The notes under the pieces are model-generated. The model did not search any database. It saw only the letters and a list, made by a program, of their open reading frames with translations, and had not been told where the DNA came from. A DNA stretch of 64,000 bases, from assembly GCA_942493315.1 (NCBI GenBank), contig OW818690.1:1922001-1986000 (forward strand). The letters are read 5' to 3'. This document shows positions 23,914 through 33,289 of this stretch, piece by piece. Positions within the stretch are counted from its first letter, which is position 1; each line of letters opens with the position of its first letter. The position numbers and the translations under genes are program-made. The DNA comes from UBA5429 sp942493315 (GTDB taxonomy: Bacteria > Bacteroidota > Bacteroidia > Bacteroidales > WCHB1-69).

Positions 23914-24448
23914 AACCTGGACCCTTTTCTTAGATCGTGATGGCGTTATTAATGAACGTATTATCGATGGTTATGTGATGGATTCTAAAGATTTAATCCT
24001 TACTCAGAATCTTATTGCTGCCCTTCAAATTCTTACTACTATTTTTGGAAAAATGTTCGTTGTTTCTAACCAGCAATGTATTGGAAAAGGATTGTGTAAT
24101 GAAACTACCATTAACAATGTTCATGCTGATTTGAATGATATTTTATTAAAAAATAAAATATTAATTCAAGACTTTTTGGTATGCCCCCATAAAGCTACGG
24201 ATCACTGTAACTGCAGAAAACCAAAAACAGGATTAGCATTAAAAGCACAATTAAAATTCCCGACAATCAACTTTAAAAAATCTGTTGTTGTGGGTGATAT
24301 GTTGTCTGATCTTCAGTTTGGAAAATCATTAGACATGTTCACTGTTTATGTCGGAGAATCAGATGTTCCTAATTTTGAATTGATTAAGGAGAATGCAGAT
24401 TTAATGTGTGACAATTTATTTGAGTTTGCAAAACATTTTAAATTATGA
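23894..24448 (+). CDS. gmhB: HAD phosphatase, GmhB-like heptose-1,7-bisphosphate phosphatase
   Basis: A 184-aa HAD-superfamily enzyme. The catalytic motif FLDRDGVINE is at residues ~11-20, the motif-II Ser in VVSNQQ, and the zinc loop is CPHKATDHCNCRKP, typical of GmhB and the histidinol-phosphatase half of HisB. The motif-IV region is VVVGDMLSDL. GmhB removes phosphate from D-glycero-D-manno-heptose bisphosphate in ADP-heptose synthesis for LPS; hldE, the kinase of the same pathway, is at 47.7 kb. It is translationally coupled to the following acyltransferase. Confidence 0.75.
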   Translation: MIPQIDKTWTLFLDRDGVINERIIDGYVMDSKDLILTQNLIAALQILTTIFGKMFVVSNQQCIGKGLCNETTINNVHADLNDILLKNKILIQDFLVCPHKATDHCNCRKPKTGLALKAQLKFPTINFKKSVVVGDMLSDLQFGKSLDMFTVYVGESDVPNFELIKENADLMCDNLFEFAKHFKL

Positions 24449-25341
24449 TGAAACTATTGTTTTATTTTATTTTATATCCCATCTCTATCCTACCTTTACG
24501 CGTTTTATATGCCCTTTTTTATCCGTTTTATTTTTTGATCACCTATATTATAATCTATAGGAAGAAAGTAACCTGTGAAAATATAGATCTCTCATTTCCT
24601 GAATGGACTCCCATTCAAAAACATAGGTTATATAAACAATATCAACACCATCTCACCCATATTGCTGCTGAAATGTTGAAAATGTTAACATTAAGCAAAA
24701 AACAACTTAATAAAAGATATTTTTGTTCTAATCCTGAACTAGTAAATCATTATTTTGCTAAAGGGAAAAGCGTACTTTTGGTTTCCAGTCACTATAATAA
24801 TTGGGAGTGGATGGTTTTGGCCTTGGATTCTATGTTTGAACATCACGGAGTTGGTGTTGGAAAAGCAAACTCCAATAAAGAGTTTGAACGTTTAATCAAT
24901 AAAGCACGCACTCGTTACGGTACAGAAGTAGTATTTGCTGATCATGTTAGAGAAACTTTTGAAAAATATTTAAAATCCAATACCCTTTGTTCCTACATGA
25001 TGTTGAGTGATCAATCACCCAATAATCTCAAAAAAGCATACTATACCACTTTACTAAATCAGGATTCAGCGATGATATACGGAGCTGAGTATTTTGCTAA
25101 AAAATACGATTTTCCTGTATTTTATTATCAGGTTATTAAAGATAAACCCGGTTATTATCACGTGGATTTAGAGTTGATAACAGAAACCCCGTTAGATACG
25201 CAATATGGGGAGATTACTGAAAAATACGTTCGGTTATTAGAAAAAACAATCATCAATCAACCTCAATATTGGTTATGGAGCCACCGAAGATGGAAAAACA
25301 GGGGCAAACCCAGACCTCAAAATGAAAACAATCAAAACTAA
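24445..25341 (+). CDS. Lipid A acyltransferase (LpxL/HtrB family)
   Basis: A 298-aa inner-membrane acyltransferase. The N-terminus is hydrophobic (about residues 4-35), and the catalytic HX4(D/E) motif appears as SSHYNNWEW near residue 115. A further conserved block, MMLSDQSPNN, follows. Family members attach a secondary acyl chain to lipid A. It starts with ATGATG overlapping the GmhB stop, so the two are one operon of outer-membrane lipid synthesis. Confidence 0.8.
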   Translation: MMKLLFYFILYPISILPLRVLYALFYPFYFLITYIIIYRKKVTCENIDLSFPEWTPIQKHRLYKQYQHHLTHIAAEMLKMLTLSKKQLNKRYFCSNPELVNHYFAKGKSVLLVSSHYNNWEWMVLALDSMFEHHGVGVGKANSNKEFERLINKARTRYGTEVVFADHVRETFEKYLKSNTLCSYMMLSDQSPNNLKKAYYTTLLNQDSAMIYGAEYFAKKYDFPVFYYQVIKDKPGYYHVDLELITETPLDTQYGEITEKYVRLLEKTIINQPQYWLWSHRRWKNRGKPRPQNENNQN

Positions 25342-25346
25342 CAATC

Positions 25347-26102
25347 ATGAATGAAACTATAAAAACGATGCTTGAACATAAAAGCATCAGAAAATATACA
25401 GAACAACCCATTGATAAAATCACATTAGAAACGATACTTAAAGCAGCTGCAAATGGTTCAACAATGGGCAATATGCAGTTATACAGCATTATAGTGACCC
25501 AAGATAAAGAAAAAATGAAAGAGATGGCACCCTTCCATTTTAACCAACCCATCGCTACAAATGCGCCACTAATCCTCACTTTTTGTGCAGATTTTAATCG
25601 TTTTAATGCCTATTGCTCATTCAGAGATGCGGAAACTAATGCTTACAACAATCTTCAAAGTTATCACTGGGCTGTAATTGATGCGATTATCGCTGCTCAA
25701 AATGCCTGTGTGGCTGCTGAATCTTTAGGACTTGGCATTTGCTGGCTTGGAACCATAACCTACAATGCAGATAAATTTATCAATAGTTTCAACCTCCCAA
25801 AAGGAGTTGTTCCTGTGGCCTGTATTTCAATGGGATATCCTGCTGAAAAACCTGAATTAACCGATAAACTTCCCCTTGAGGCTTTGGTTCATTACGAAAC
25901 CTATCATGATTATTCTGAAGAGAGAATCAATCAGTTATTTGAAGAAAAGGAGAATCATCCGACAACCCAAAATTTATTAAAAGAAAATGAACTTCCAAAC
26001 CTCGCCAGAATATTCACTGAAAAGAGATACAAAAAAGCAGATAATGAATATTTTGCTACAGTATTAATGAAAGTTTTGAAAGATCAAGGCTTTTTATCAT
26101 AA
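25347..26102 (+). CDS. Nitroreductase-family FMN oxidoreductase
   Basis: A 251-aa NfsA/FRP-like nitroreductase. The N-terminal HKSIRKYTEQPI is the FMN-phosphate binding start. The middle AAESLGLGICWLGTI and the VPVACISMGYPAEKP stretch are standard for the family. It reduces nitro groups or quinone-like compounds with NAD(P)H. It lies 5 nt after the acyltransferase. A separate promoter is not evident. Confidence 0.85.
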   Translation: MNETIKTMLEHKSIRKYTEQPIDKITLETILKAAANGSTMGNMQLYSIIVTQDKEKMKEMAPFHFNQPIATNAPLILTFCADFNRFNAYCSFRDAETNAYNNLQSYHWAVIDAIIAAQNACVAAESLGLGICWLGTITYNADKFINSFNLPKGVVPVACISMGYPAEKPELTDKLPLEALVHYETYHDYSEERINQLFEEKENHPTTQNLLKENELPNLARIFTEKRYKKADNEYFATVLMKVLKDQGFLS

Positions 26103-26147
26103 AAAAACTAAAAAGGAATTTTAATTCAGAAAAAAGGTGTAATTTAG

Positions 26148-26173
26148 CCCATCCAAACCTTTTGGGCTAATTC
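26148..26173 (+). other. Inverted repeat upstream of the oxidoreductase operon
   Basis: TTAGCCCA and TGGGCTAA flank a 10-nt loop. There is no T-run after it, so it may be an mRNA structure in the leader or an operator rather than a terminator. It lies 40 nt before the ferredoxin gene. Confidence 0.35.
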
Positions 26174-26212
26174 ATTATAAATTAATATTATAACAAATAA
26201 AAATAACAAATT

Positions 26213-26431
26213 ATGGCATTTAAAGGTACATTAATCATTGACACAGAGAAGTGTAAAGGTTGTGGGGTCTGTATTACAGGTTGTCCACAAAAATGTATTG
26301 CATTAGGCAAAAAAGTAAATAAAAAAGGTTACAATCATTTGGAAATGATAGCTGATACTTGCATCGGTTGTGCAAACTGTGCAGTTGTTTGTCCTGATGG
26401 TGTAATTGAAGTTTACAAAGTAAAAGTATAA
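26213..26431 (+). CDS. 2[4Fe-4S] ferredoxin-like subunit of 2-oxoacid oxidoreductase
   Basis: A 72-aa electron-transfer subunit with two CxxCxxCxxxC clusters (CKGCGVCITGCP and CIGCANCAVVCP). It is the delta subunit of the four-part complex encoded by this operon and passes electrons to external ferredoxin. It lies 44 nt before the alpha subunit. Confidence 0.9.
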   Translation: MAFKGTLIIDTEKCKGCGVCITGCPQKCIALGKKVNKKGYNHLEMIADTCIGCANCAVVCPDGVIEVYKVKV

Positions 26432-26475
26432 ACTTTTGAACAAAAAATCTAATTAACATTTTAATAAACATAAAT

Positions 26476-27549
26476 ATGGCTAAAGAAATAAGATTAATGA
26501 AGGGTAATGAAGCGGTTGCTGAAGGAGCAATACGTTGCGGTTGTGACGGCTATTTTGGCTATCCTATTACCCCTCAGTCAGAAATTTTGGAGTATTTAAC
26601 AGTACAAAATCCATATCCTAAAACAGGTATGGTTGTACTTCAAGCAGAAAGTGAAACAGCTTCTATCAACATGGTTTATGGTGGTGCTGCCTGTGCTAAA
26701 AAAGTGATGACCTCTTCATCAAGTCCCGGTATCAGTTTGATGCAAGAAGGACTCTCTTATATTGCTGGTGCTGAACTTCCTGCACTTTGTGTTAACGTGG
26801 TTCGTGGTGGTCCCGGTTTAGGTACTATCCAACCTTCTCAAGCTGACTACTTCCAAACCGTTAAAGGTGGCGGACATGGTGACTATAAACTTATCACTTT
26901 GGCTCCTGCTTCAGTTCAGGAAATGTACGATTTCGTTGGTTTAGGCTTTGAGTTAGCATTCAAATACCGCAACCCTGTGATGATCCTTTCTGATGGTTTG
27001 ATCGGACAAGTAATGGAAAAAGTGGAAATCGATGAGTACACTCCAAGATGGACTGATGAGTATATCGCTGAAAAATTTCCATGGGCTATGATTGGAAAAC
27101 CTGCTTCAAGAGGACATAATATCGTGACTTCTTTGGAGTTGGATTCTGCAAAACAAGAACAAGTAAACTTGAGATTACAAGCTAAATATAAAGTATGCGA
27201 AGAAAACGAAGTACGCTACGAAACTTTCCAGGTGGAAGATGCTGACATCCTTTTGGTTGCTTACGGTTCTTCTGCTCGTATCAGCCAAAAAGTTATTGAA
27301 TTATGCCGCGCCCAAGGTCTTAAAGTTGGTTTGTTAAGACCAATCACATTATGGCCTTTCCCAACGAAAGCGATCAATGAGATCAGCAAAAAGGTTAAAG
27401 GTATCCTTACCGTTGAAATGAGTGCAGGCCAAATGGTGGAAGACGTTAGACTTTCAGTGGGTTGCGCTGTTCCTGTTAAACATTACGGCAGATTCGGTGG
27501 TATTATCCCAACTCCTACAGAAATCGTTGAAGCTATCAAATCTTTTTAA
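26476..27549 (+). CDS. vorB: 2-oxoacid:ferredoxin oxidoreductase, alpha subunit (VorB-like)
   Basis: A 357-aa subunit containing the pyrimidine-binding half of the thiamine diphosphate site and a transketolase C-terminal-like domain. Motifs include RCGCDGYFGYPITPQSE and the SSSSPGISLMQEG stretch. Its length suits the split four-subunit type. The complex oxidatively decarboxylates 2-oxoacids to acyl-CoA, reducing ferredoxin, in anaerobes. VorB-like members use branched-chain 2-oxoacids, but 2-oxoglutarate cannot be excluded. Confidence 0.85.
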   Translation: MAKEIRLMKGNEAVAEGAIRCGCDGYFGYPITPQSEILEYLTVQNPYPKTGMVVLQAESETASINMVYGGAACAKKVMTSSSSPGISLMQEGLSYIAGAELPALCVNVVRGGPGLGTIQPSQADYFQTVKGGGHGDYKLITLAPASVQEMYDFVGLGFELAFKYRNPVMILSDGLIGQVMEKVEIDEYTPRWTDEYIAEKFPWAMIGKPASRGHNIVTSLELDSAKQEQVNLRLQAKYKVCEENEVRYETFQVEDADILLVAYGSSARISQKVIELCRAQGLKVGLLRPITLWPFPTKAINEISKKVKGILTVEMSAGQMVEDVRLSVGCAVPVKHYGRFGGIIPTPTEIVEAIKSF

Positions 27550-27577
27550 TCGTTAATTTTTTAAAATTGTATATACA

Positions 27578-28351
27578 ATGACAAGAGAAGAAATCATAAA
27601 ACCCGAAAATTTAGTGTACAGACGTACTCCGGTATTGACCGATAACGTGATGCACTACTGCCCAGGCTGTGGTCACGGTACAGTTCACCGTTTGATAGCT
27701 GAAGTGATTGAAGAGATGGGTATTCAAGATAAAACTATCGGAGTTGCTCCTGTTGGATGCTCCGTTTTAGCATATAACTATTTTGATGTTGACTTTGTTG
27801 AAGCAGCACACGGAAGAGCTCCTGCCGTTGCTACTGCTATCAAAAGATTACACCAAAACCATTTTGTATTTACCTATCAAGGTGATGGTGACTTAGCAGC
27901 AATCGGTACAGGTGAAACTATTCACGCTTGTAACCGTGGCGAAAATATCGTGATCATCTTCGTTAATAATGGTATTTACGGTATGACCGGTGGACAAATG
28001 GCTCCAACAACTCTTCCAGGTATGAAAACCTCTACTTCTCCTTACGGTAGAGATGTTGAAGTGATGGGACCACCTTTGAAAATCACTGAATTAGTTGCAC
28101 AACTTCCAGGCACTTATTTCGTTACCCGTCAGGCTGTTTATACTCCTGCTTTGGTTCGTAAAGCTAAAAAATCGATCAGACAAGCTTTTGAAAACCAAAA
28201 ACTGAATAAAGGTGTTTCTTTTGTGGAAATCGTTTCTAACTGTAACTCAGGCTGGAAATTGACTCCTGTAAAATCTAACGAATGGTTGGAAGAAAACATG
28301 CTTCCTTTCTATCCGCTTGGTGATATTAAAGTACCGGCTAAAGAATTATAA
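27578..28351 (+). CDS. 2-oxoacid:ferredoxin oxidoreductase, beta subunit
   Basis: A 257-aa thiamine diphosphate-binding subunit. The pattern HYCPGCGHGTVHRL opens the domain, and the ThDP-binding GDGD..N motif is YQGDGDLAAIG followed by NNGIYGMTGGQ. It pairs with the alpha subunit to form the active site. The intergenic gaps of the operon are 28-51 nt, all on the plus strand. Confidence 0.9.
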   Translation: MTREEIIKPENLVYRRTPVLTDNVMHYCPGCGHGTVHRLIAEVIEEMGIQDKTIGVAPVGCSVLAYNYFDVDFVEAAHGRAPAVATAIKRLHQNHFVFTYQGDGDLAAIGTGETIHACNRGENIVIIFVNNGIYGMTGGQMAPTTLPGMKTSTSPYGRDVEVMGPPLKITELVAQLPGTYFVTRQAVYTPALVRKAKKSIRQAFENQKLNKGVSFVEIVSNCNSGWKLTPVKSNEWLEENMLPFYPLGDIKVPAKEL

Positions 28352-28402
28352 ACCATTGAATTCTAATATATTAAAATAGTAATTAATTAAAAAAGTAATA
28401 CA

Positions 28403-28954
28403 ATGACTGAAGAAATTATTATAGCAGGGTTCGGTGGACAAGGTGTTTTATCTATGGGTAAAATTCTGGCTTATTCCGGAGTAATGCAAAATAAAGAAGT
28501 GAGTTGGATGCCTTCTTACGGTCCTGAAATGCGCGGTGGTACTTCTAATGTTACCGTTATCATCAGCGACGACAGAATCAGCTCCCCTTCCTTAAACCAA
28601 TTTGATACCGCTATCATTTTGAATCAACAATCTATGGATAAATTCGTAAATTGCGTAAAACCAGGCGGTTTATTGATTTATGATCCAAACGGTATCACGG
28701 TTCATCCTGAAAGAAAAGATATCAATATTTATCAAATCGAAGCAACTGACAAAGCTGCTGAGATTGGTATCGCTAAATTATTCAACATGATCGTTTTAGG
28801 TGGCTTCCTAAAAATTAAACCGATCATCAATCCTGAATATTTAAGAAAAGGTCTTGAAAAATCATTGCCAGCACGTCACCATAACTTAATCCCTGATAAC
28901 GAAAAAGCGGTAGAGATTGGTAAAGAGATCTTAAAACCATACCATATTCTATAG
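28403..28954 (+). CDS. 2-oxoacid:ferredoxin oxidoreductase, gamma subunit
   Basis: A 183-aa subunit of the pyruvate/ketoisovalerate oxidoreductase gamma family. It starts with the family signature IIIAGFGGQGVLSMGKILAY and has SYGPEMRGGTSNVTV, contacting CoA-binding parts of the complex. It is the last gene of the operon, followed by a strong terminator. Confidence 0.9.
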   Translation: MTEEIIIAGFGGQGVLSMGKILAYSGVMQNKEVSWMPSYGPEMRGGTSNVTVIISDDRISSPSLNQFDTAIILNQQSMDKFVNCVKPGGLLIYDPNGITVHPERKDINIYQIEATDKAAEIGIAKLFNMIVLGGFLKIKPIINPEYLRKGLEKSLPARHHNLIPDNEKAVEIGKEILKPYHIL

Positions 28955-28980
28955 TTAGCATCTATAGCTTTTCAAAAATA

Positions 28981-29016
28981 AAATCACTCTATCAATGGTA
29001 GGGTGATTTTTTTTTT
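28981..29016 (+). terminator. Terminator of the oxidoreductase operon
   Basis: An 11-bp stem, AAATCACTCTA and TAGGGTGATTT (one G-T pair), around a 7-nt loop, followed by a run of ten T. Confidence 0.8.
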
Positions 29017-29240
29017 GGCATTCCGGCACCACCCAACCTACGATCCAACCCTGCTGCCGTCGGTCTCCGGCCTGTTTTCAGAATGCTCAATGTGCTCGAA
29101 TGCTCGAATGCTCGATAGCTCTATTCAATTTTCATTTATAATTAGCACAATACTATTCACTATTCACTATTAGTTATTCACTATTTTTTCATCCCCTAAG
29201 CAGCTCAACTTGCGGGGTACCTGGCCTGCGACCTAATGCG

Positions 29241-29820
29241 GACTAGAGACGGGAGACTGGTGACGAGAGACTAGTGACGTTCGACGTTAAACGTTCGACG
29301 AGGTTAGTTTGAAATTGCACAAAATTTTTCATTTTTCACTTTTAGAGCAACTTCTTTGTAACAAAAAAGTCAGCTGATCTTGTCAGAGATAATCAAGAAA
29401 ATGTCAATAGGGTGTATCTTACAAGTCGTATCAAGAATGGCAACTTTGTTGTAAAACGCTGGAATGATGAGGAGCAATCAACATTATCAGGAATTAAAAA
29501 ATACGATCCCAGCCGGGGTTGTACATCTTACTCATCCGCTTTCATTTCTATAGACATATAATCCCTCTGGGATTAAGCTTTTTAATACATTTTTCATTTC
29601 TATGCAACTCCATTTGGGGTTGATTAATTACAAATATAACGCTACTCTGTAGCGAGCTAATCCATCGGATATTCATTTGCTACCAATATAACGCTCCTCT
29701 GGAGCGGGATCTACATAACGTCGAACGTTTCGTCGAACCTCGAACGTTTAATCTCGAACGTCGAACGTTTAACGTCGAACGTTTAACGTTTAACGTCGCC
29801 CGTCTCCAATCTCCTGTCAC
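29241..29820. repeat. Composite repeat block with inverted simple-repeat flanks
   Basis: In this 882-bp gene-free spacer, short words such as GACGTTCGACGTTAAACG (left, 29241-29303) and the reverse-complement wording CGTCGAACGTTTAACG (right, 29717-29820) flank a central part. The centre holds a frame from 29347 to 29561 (SNFFVTKKSADLVRDNQENV and on) that looks like a coding relic, and a series of small hairpins. Further left (29070-29120) are CTCGAATG-type repeats. Confidence 0.55.
29559..29706. repeat. Series of five small hairpins with changing stems
   Basis: TAATCCC-TCT-GGGATTA (29559-29575), CAACTCC-ATTT-GGGGTTG (29605-29622), CGCTAC-TCT-GTAGCG (29640-29654), ATCC-ATC-GGAT (29660-29670) and CGCTCC-TCT-GGAGCG (29692-29706). 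Three keep the TCT loop while the stems differ, and ATATAA precedes three of them. This resembles REP-type intergenic palindromes. Confidence 0.6.
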
Positions 29821-29836
29821 TAAAACAAAATAAACG

Positions 29837-31426
29837 CTAATTGCTTGCGATTACATTAATGGTAACTATCGTTCTGATCAGTCCTTTGAAACTGTTTTCA
29901 TCACTTTTCATGGTTTTCATTTTCATCGTACAAGAGTATGAATCAGTCATATAAAGTTCAAAATTGTCCCCAAATTGATTCCAGGTATCCTTCACTTTTG
30001 TGCCTTCTTCACCTATACTTGAAAACCATTTTTGAGGGTATTTCGTAGTATTCAATTCCATATAACCATAAGCAGGATATTTTTTAATCGAGGTTGCAAA
30101 TTTTGAGGTACTCATATTTTTTGGACCATAACTGCCGCTGTTGAATTTGGAAATTGTTGTTATGTCATTAGTGATTAAACACATATTGTTGTTGTATTGG
30201 TAATATAATGAAACTCCTATTGGAGTAGCAACTTCTTTAAATTCAGTGTGATCTTTAATCATCTCTTTGGGTATTAAAGTTACCATTTTATCTAAAAAGA
30301 TAGTGTTTTTAAGATCAAAAGCAATACCTATTAATGGTAAAGTTACAGGTTCATCATTATTGGGCAATGTTACATCAGCACCCCCCATTAAGTTAATCAT
30401 AAAACTGCCACCTAAACTCGAAATAAGCTCTTTGAATGAGATTCCCAATGATTGCTCCATATCAATGACTTCTTGATTTTTGCCATATAATTCATCCCAA
30501 CTTTTTATTAATGCATCCATTTCGCTTGTTCCACTCATGAATCCAAAAGTGTTTTCAGGAAAATAATTCATGATCTTTTCATTAAATTTTATAGGTTTGT
30601 TGCCGTATTTTTCGTACATTTTTTTCATCTCATCATTAGGTGTAAATTGAAACGAACTCACAATCTCCCCTTTTTCAAATGATACAGACCCTTCAAAATA
30701 ACTGTCAAAAATATTGTAGGAAACGTTTTTAAGAATCTCTTGATAATCTGGAAAGCTTTTTATTATGTTTGTTGATCCCCAGACTCCCATATCTTTTTTG
30801 GTTTTATAGAACTCATTAAATTGTTCGTTTTTTGTGATCTGATCTTCTTTTTTAAGGGCAAATAATAGGGTGGATTGAAAATCAATTTTTTCAGCACTTA
30901 CATCATCCATTGCAAAAATAAAAACTGCTTTATCTTCATCCCAGGCAATCAATATTTCAGAATCAATTTTACAATAACTGGTGCCAATATTTTTTGTAAT
31001 TTGGGGTTTGGACTCATTCGTCTGATTAGCTTCATAAATGAAATCATTAAATTTATCTTTGTCTTTTAATTCCATGGATAAACAAAAATAGGTGGTATTA
31101 GCAGTCTGACTTACATGATAAAAGAAAATATCGGACTTAAAATTGATCCCGGTTTCAGATGGATCTTTTAAAATTTTCTCCATTAATTTTGCAGACTCAG
31201 GTTCTTCACTCTTGATATCATTAATCATAGAAGCAAAGTTAGGATCATCCATCAGTTTGTCCAATTCCCCTTTTTCAATGAGTGATTTGGTGTTAAAAGT
31301 GATCACTAAGTTACTGGTTTTAGGTATCAAACTTAAACTTTTTGAAGGATGATTACATGAAGAAAGGATTAAACTCAATCCAATCAACAACAAAAATAGA
31401 TTTTTGATTCTTTTTAAATTTTTCAT
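29837..31426 (-). CDS. DUF4836-family lipoprotein
   Basis: A 529-aa secreted lipoprotein: signal peptide (LFLLLIGLSLILSSC) with a lipobox Cys at about residue 24, then a long soluble domain typical of DUF4836, with SLIPKTSNLVITFNTKSL at the start of the mature part. It likely sits on the outer membrane or in the periplasm. It is second in an operon, 23 nt after a sorting-domain protein. The biochemical role of the family is not known to me. Confidence 0.7.
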   Translation of the reverse strand: MKNLKRIKNLFLLLIGLSLILSSCNHPSKSLSLIPKTSNLVITFNTKSLIEKGELDKLMDDPNFASMINDIKSEEPESAKLMEKILKDPSETGINFKSDIFFYHVSQTANTTYFCLSMELKDKDKFNDFIYEANQTNESKPQITKNIGTSYCKIDSEILIAWDEDKAVFIFAMDDVSAEKIDFQSTLLFALKKEDQITKNEQFNEFYKTKKDMGVWGSTNIIKSFPDYQEILKNVSYNIFDSYFEGSVSFEKGEIVSSFQFTPNDEMKKMYEKYGNKPIKFNEKIMNYFPENTFGFMSGTSEMDALIKSWDELYGKNQEVIDMEQSLGISFKELISSLGGSFMINLMGGADVTLPNNDEPVTLPLIGIAFDLKNTIFLDKMVTLIPKEMIKDHTEFKEVATPIGVSLYYQYNNNMCLITNDITTISKFNSGSYGPKNMSTSKFATSIKKYPAYGYMELNTTKYPQKWFSSIGEEGTKVKDTWNQFGDNFELYMTDSYSCTMKMKTMKSDENSFKGLIRTIVTINVIASN

Positions 31427-31449
31427 ATTATAATATTATTTAATAAAAA

Positions 31450-32274
31450 TTATTGTTTTACAATTTTCTTAGTAAAGGAATCTCCATCAGTGGATAAAAT
31501 AGTTACGAAGTACAACCCTTTTGGATAGATCGACATATTTATGGAATTAAGAGTTCCTTGATATGAGAAAATCAATTTTCCATACATATCATTAATGTTG
31601 ATACTTGAAATGTTAATACCTGAAATCATTAAATTATCTTGAACAGGATTAGGCGCAATATGAAATGTTGGAGTTTGATTCTCAATGTTAGATATAGGAC
31701 CATCAGTAATGGAAATATCATCAATTTGTATCTCTCCATATCCACCACCCGAGTGGTGACCAATAATGGCAATTTGATAATAATTGGATTTATTGGGTAA
31801 TGGAATGGATACTTGAGTCCAATTCTCAGCTATATAATAGTAATAACCATGTAAACTTTGCCAAAGTTCCTGATCTTTTGATGATTTGTAATTGAGAGAA
31901 ATCATACCACGTGAATTGTTTGCATGCCAGAATGTCAAAGTAGGATTTGTAAGTCCACTGATATCAAATGGTGGTAAAGCTAAATCTTGTTGATGCATAG
32001 AATCATGACCACAATCCAGTGAAATAAATAACTTTTTCACACCATTATGTGATGTTGTTGGAATTCCCAGAGATTGATCATTTGATACAATGTTCCAGGG
32101 GATACGATCCCATCCGGAATTTAAAATATCCTGATACCAGCAATCAGGAACAGAATCCTGATAGTTCTCAAATCCTTCTGTCCATGGAAATGTTGTTATT
32201 GAATCACATTGACTAAACAATGAAAAGTTTAAAAATAAACTTAACAAGAAAATAATAAATATTTTTTTCATCAT
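31450..32274 (-). CDS. Secreted protein with type IX sorting domain
   Basis: A 274-aa protein with a signal peptide (MMKKIFIIFLLSLFLNFSLF), a beta-rich domain of the choice-of-anchor/MAM-like type (WTEGFENYQ... DDISI), and a C-terminal type IX secretion sorting domain (FHIAPNPVQDNLMISG to VKQ). The cargo is exported through the type IX system and attached to the surface. The ATG at 32274 or 32271 is preferred; the longer frame would need a TTG. A well-matched promoter lies about 80 nt upstream. Confidence 0.8.
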   Translation of the reverse strand: MMKKIFIIFLLSLFLNFSLFSQCDSITTFPWTEGFENYQDSVPDCWYQDILNSGWDRIPWNIVSNDQSLGIPTTSHNGVKKLFISLDCGHDSMHQQDLALPPFDISGLTNPTLTFWHANNSRGMISLNYKSSKDQELWQSLHGYYYYIAENWTQVSIPLPNKSNYYQIAIIGHHSGGGYGEIQIDDISITDGPISNIENQTPTFHIAPNPVQDNLMISGINISSININDMYGKLIFSYQGTLNSINMSIYPKGLYFVTILSTDGDSFTKKIVKQ

Positions 32275-32352
32275 TAATAATTTGGGTTTCAATAATTAAT
32301 AGACTTAATTGTGGAATTATTGCAGTGTGATTTAGATGTTCAGTTTAATGTG

Positions 32353-32383
32353 CAAATATAAATAAAAAAATTTATTAGACAAA
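32353..32383 (-). promoter_or_regulatory. Bacteroidota promoter for the sorting-domain/DUF4836 operon
   Basis: On the minus strand TTTG (32383-32380) and TATATTTG (32360-32353) are 19 nt apart, a consensus match. The remaining spacer (32384-32598) holds nothing else that I recognise. Confidence 0.7.
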
Positions 32384-32623
32384 CAAAATAAACTGATTAT
32401 TAAAAAAGAAGATATTGCAGTTTTAAGGTTTCAAAAAATTCATAAAGTTTCTTCAAGAAAACATCTTTAACTTTGATTAACCATTGTGATACTTTGAGAA
32501 CCTTAACATGTAAAATAAAATAAGTACGTATAATAAATAGATATCATTACAAAAAGGGAATTGAAAGTTGCAATAGTTTTTTATTCCGATATTTTTTTTA
32601 TTTTTGCAAAAAAAATACACATT

Positions 32624-33265
32624 ATGAAAAATCGAATTCTATTACCATTAGTCTGTTTCCTTTTATTATTAAACGCAAATCTTAAAGCACAAAAATTTCA
32701 GTATGGATTGGTCGGAGGTGTTGATGTTTCAAATATCAGAGTAACCAATATCCCCATTGTTGATGAATCTATAAAACCTTATTTTTCTATGATTTCATAT
32801 AATCTAAACGGATATGTTGGGTATAAAAGTTCCGGATTTTGGGGCGTTTCTGCAGAACCGGGGTTCATTCAAAAAGGGGGAAATCAAAAGTATACACATT
32901 TGGGTAATCTAATCGATGTAAGATTTCAGTTTAATTATATTCAACTTCCCATTTATGTTGATTTCTATATCCATAAAAGGTGGTCTATTTCAGTAGGCCC
33001 TGAATTTGCCTATTTGGTTCATGCCAATGTCAAAGCAACAGATATTTCTAATGATATTTCCTTGCAAAATTTTGACAGATTTGAACTTTCAGGATCTATT
33101 GGAGTTAACTTCAAAATCAATCAACATTTTGATATTGGGTTGAAATACAACCATTCTTTCACTTCTTTTGACGAAATAACCTGGGCCAACGTCTGGGGAT
33201 ATCCTATAGGTGAATCGAATGAATATCATTTCTACTTACAAGCTTTAGTAAGGTATAAGATTTAA
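32624..33265 (+). CDS. Outer-membrane beta-barrel protein (porin-like family)
   Basis: A 213-aa protein with a signal peptide (MKNRILLPLVCFLLLLNANL, then KAQ) and alternating aromatic/hydrophobic strands (QFNYIQLPIYVDFYI, FDIGLKYNHSFTSF), typical of the small eight-strand barrels of this phylum. The ATG at 32624 is preceded by a TATTTTTG -7-like box at 32599-32606. Function beyond outer-membrane location is unknown. Confidence 0.75.
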   Translation: MKNRILLPLVCFLLLLNANLKAQKFQYGLVGGVDVSNIRVTNIPIVDESIKPYFSMISYNLNGYVGYKSSGFWGVSAEPGFIQKGGNQKYTHLGNLIDVRFQFNYIQLPIYVDFYIHKRWSISVGPEFAYLVHANVKATDISNDISLQNFDRFELSGSIGVNFKINQHFDIGLKYNHSFTSFDEITWANVWGYPIGESNEYHFYLQALVRYKI

Positions 33266-33289
33266 CAGCAAAACCAAAATTTTATCATA

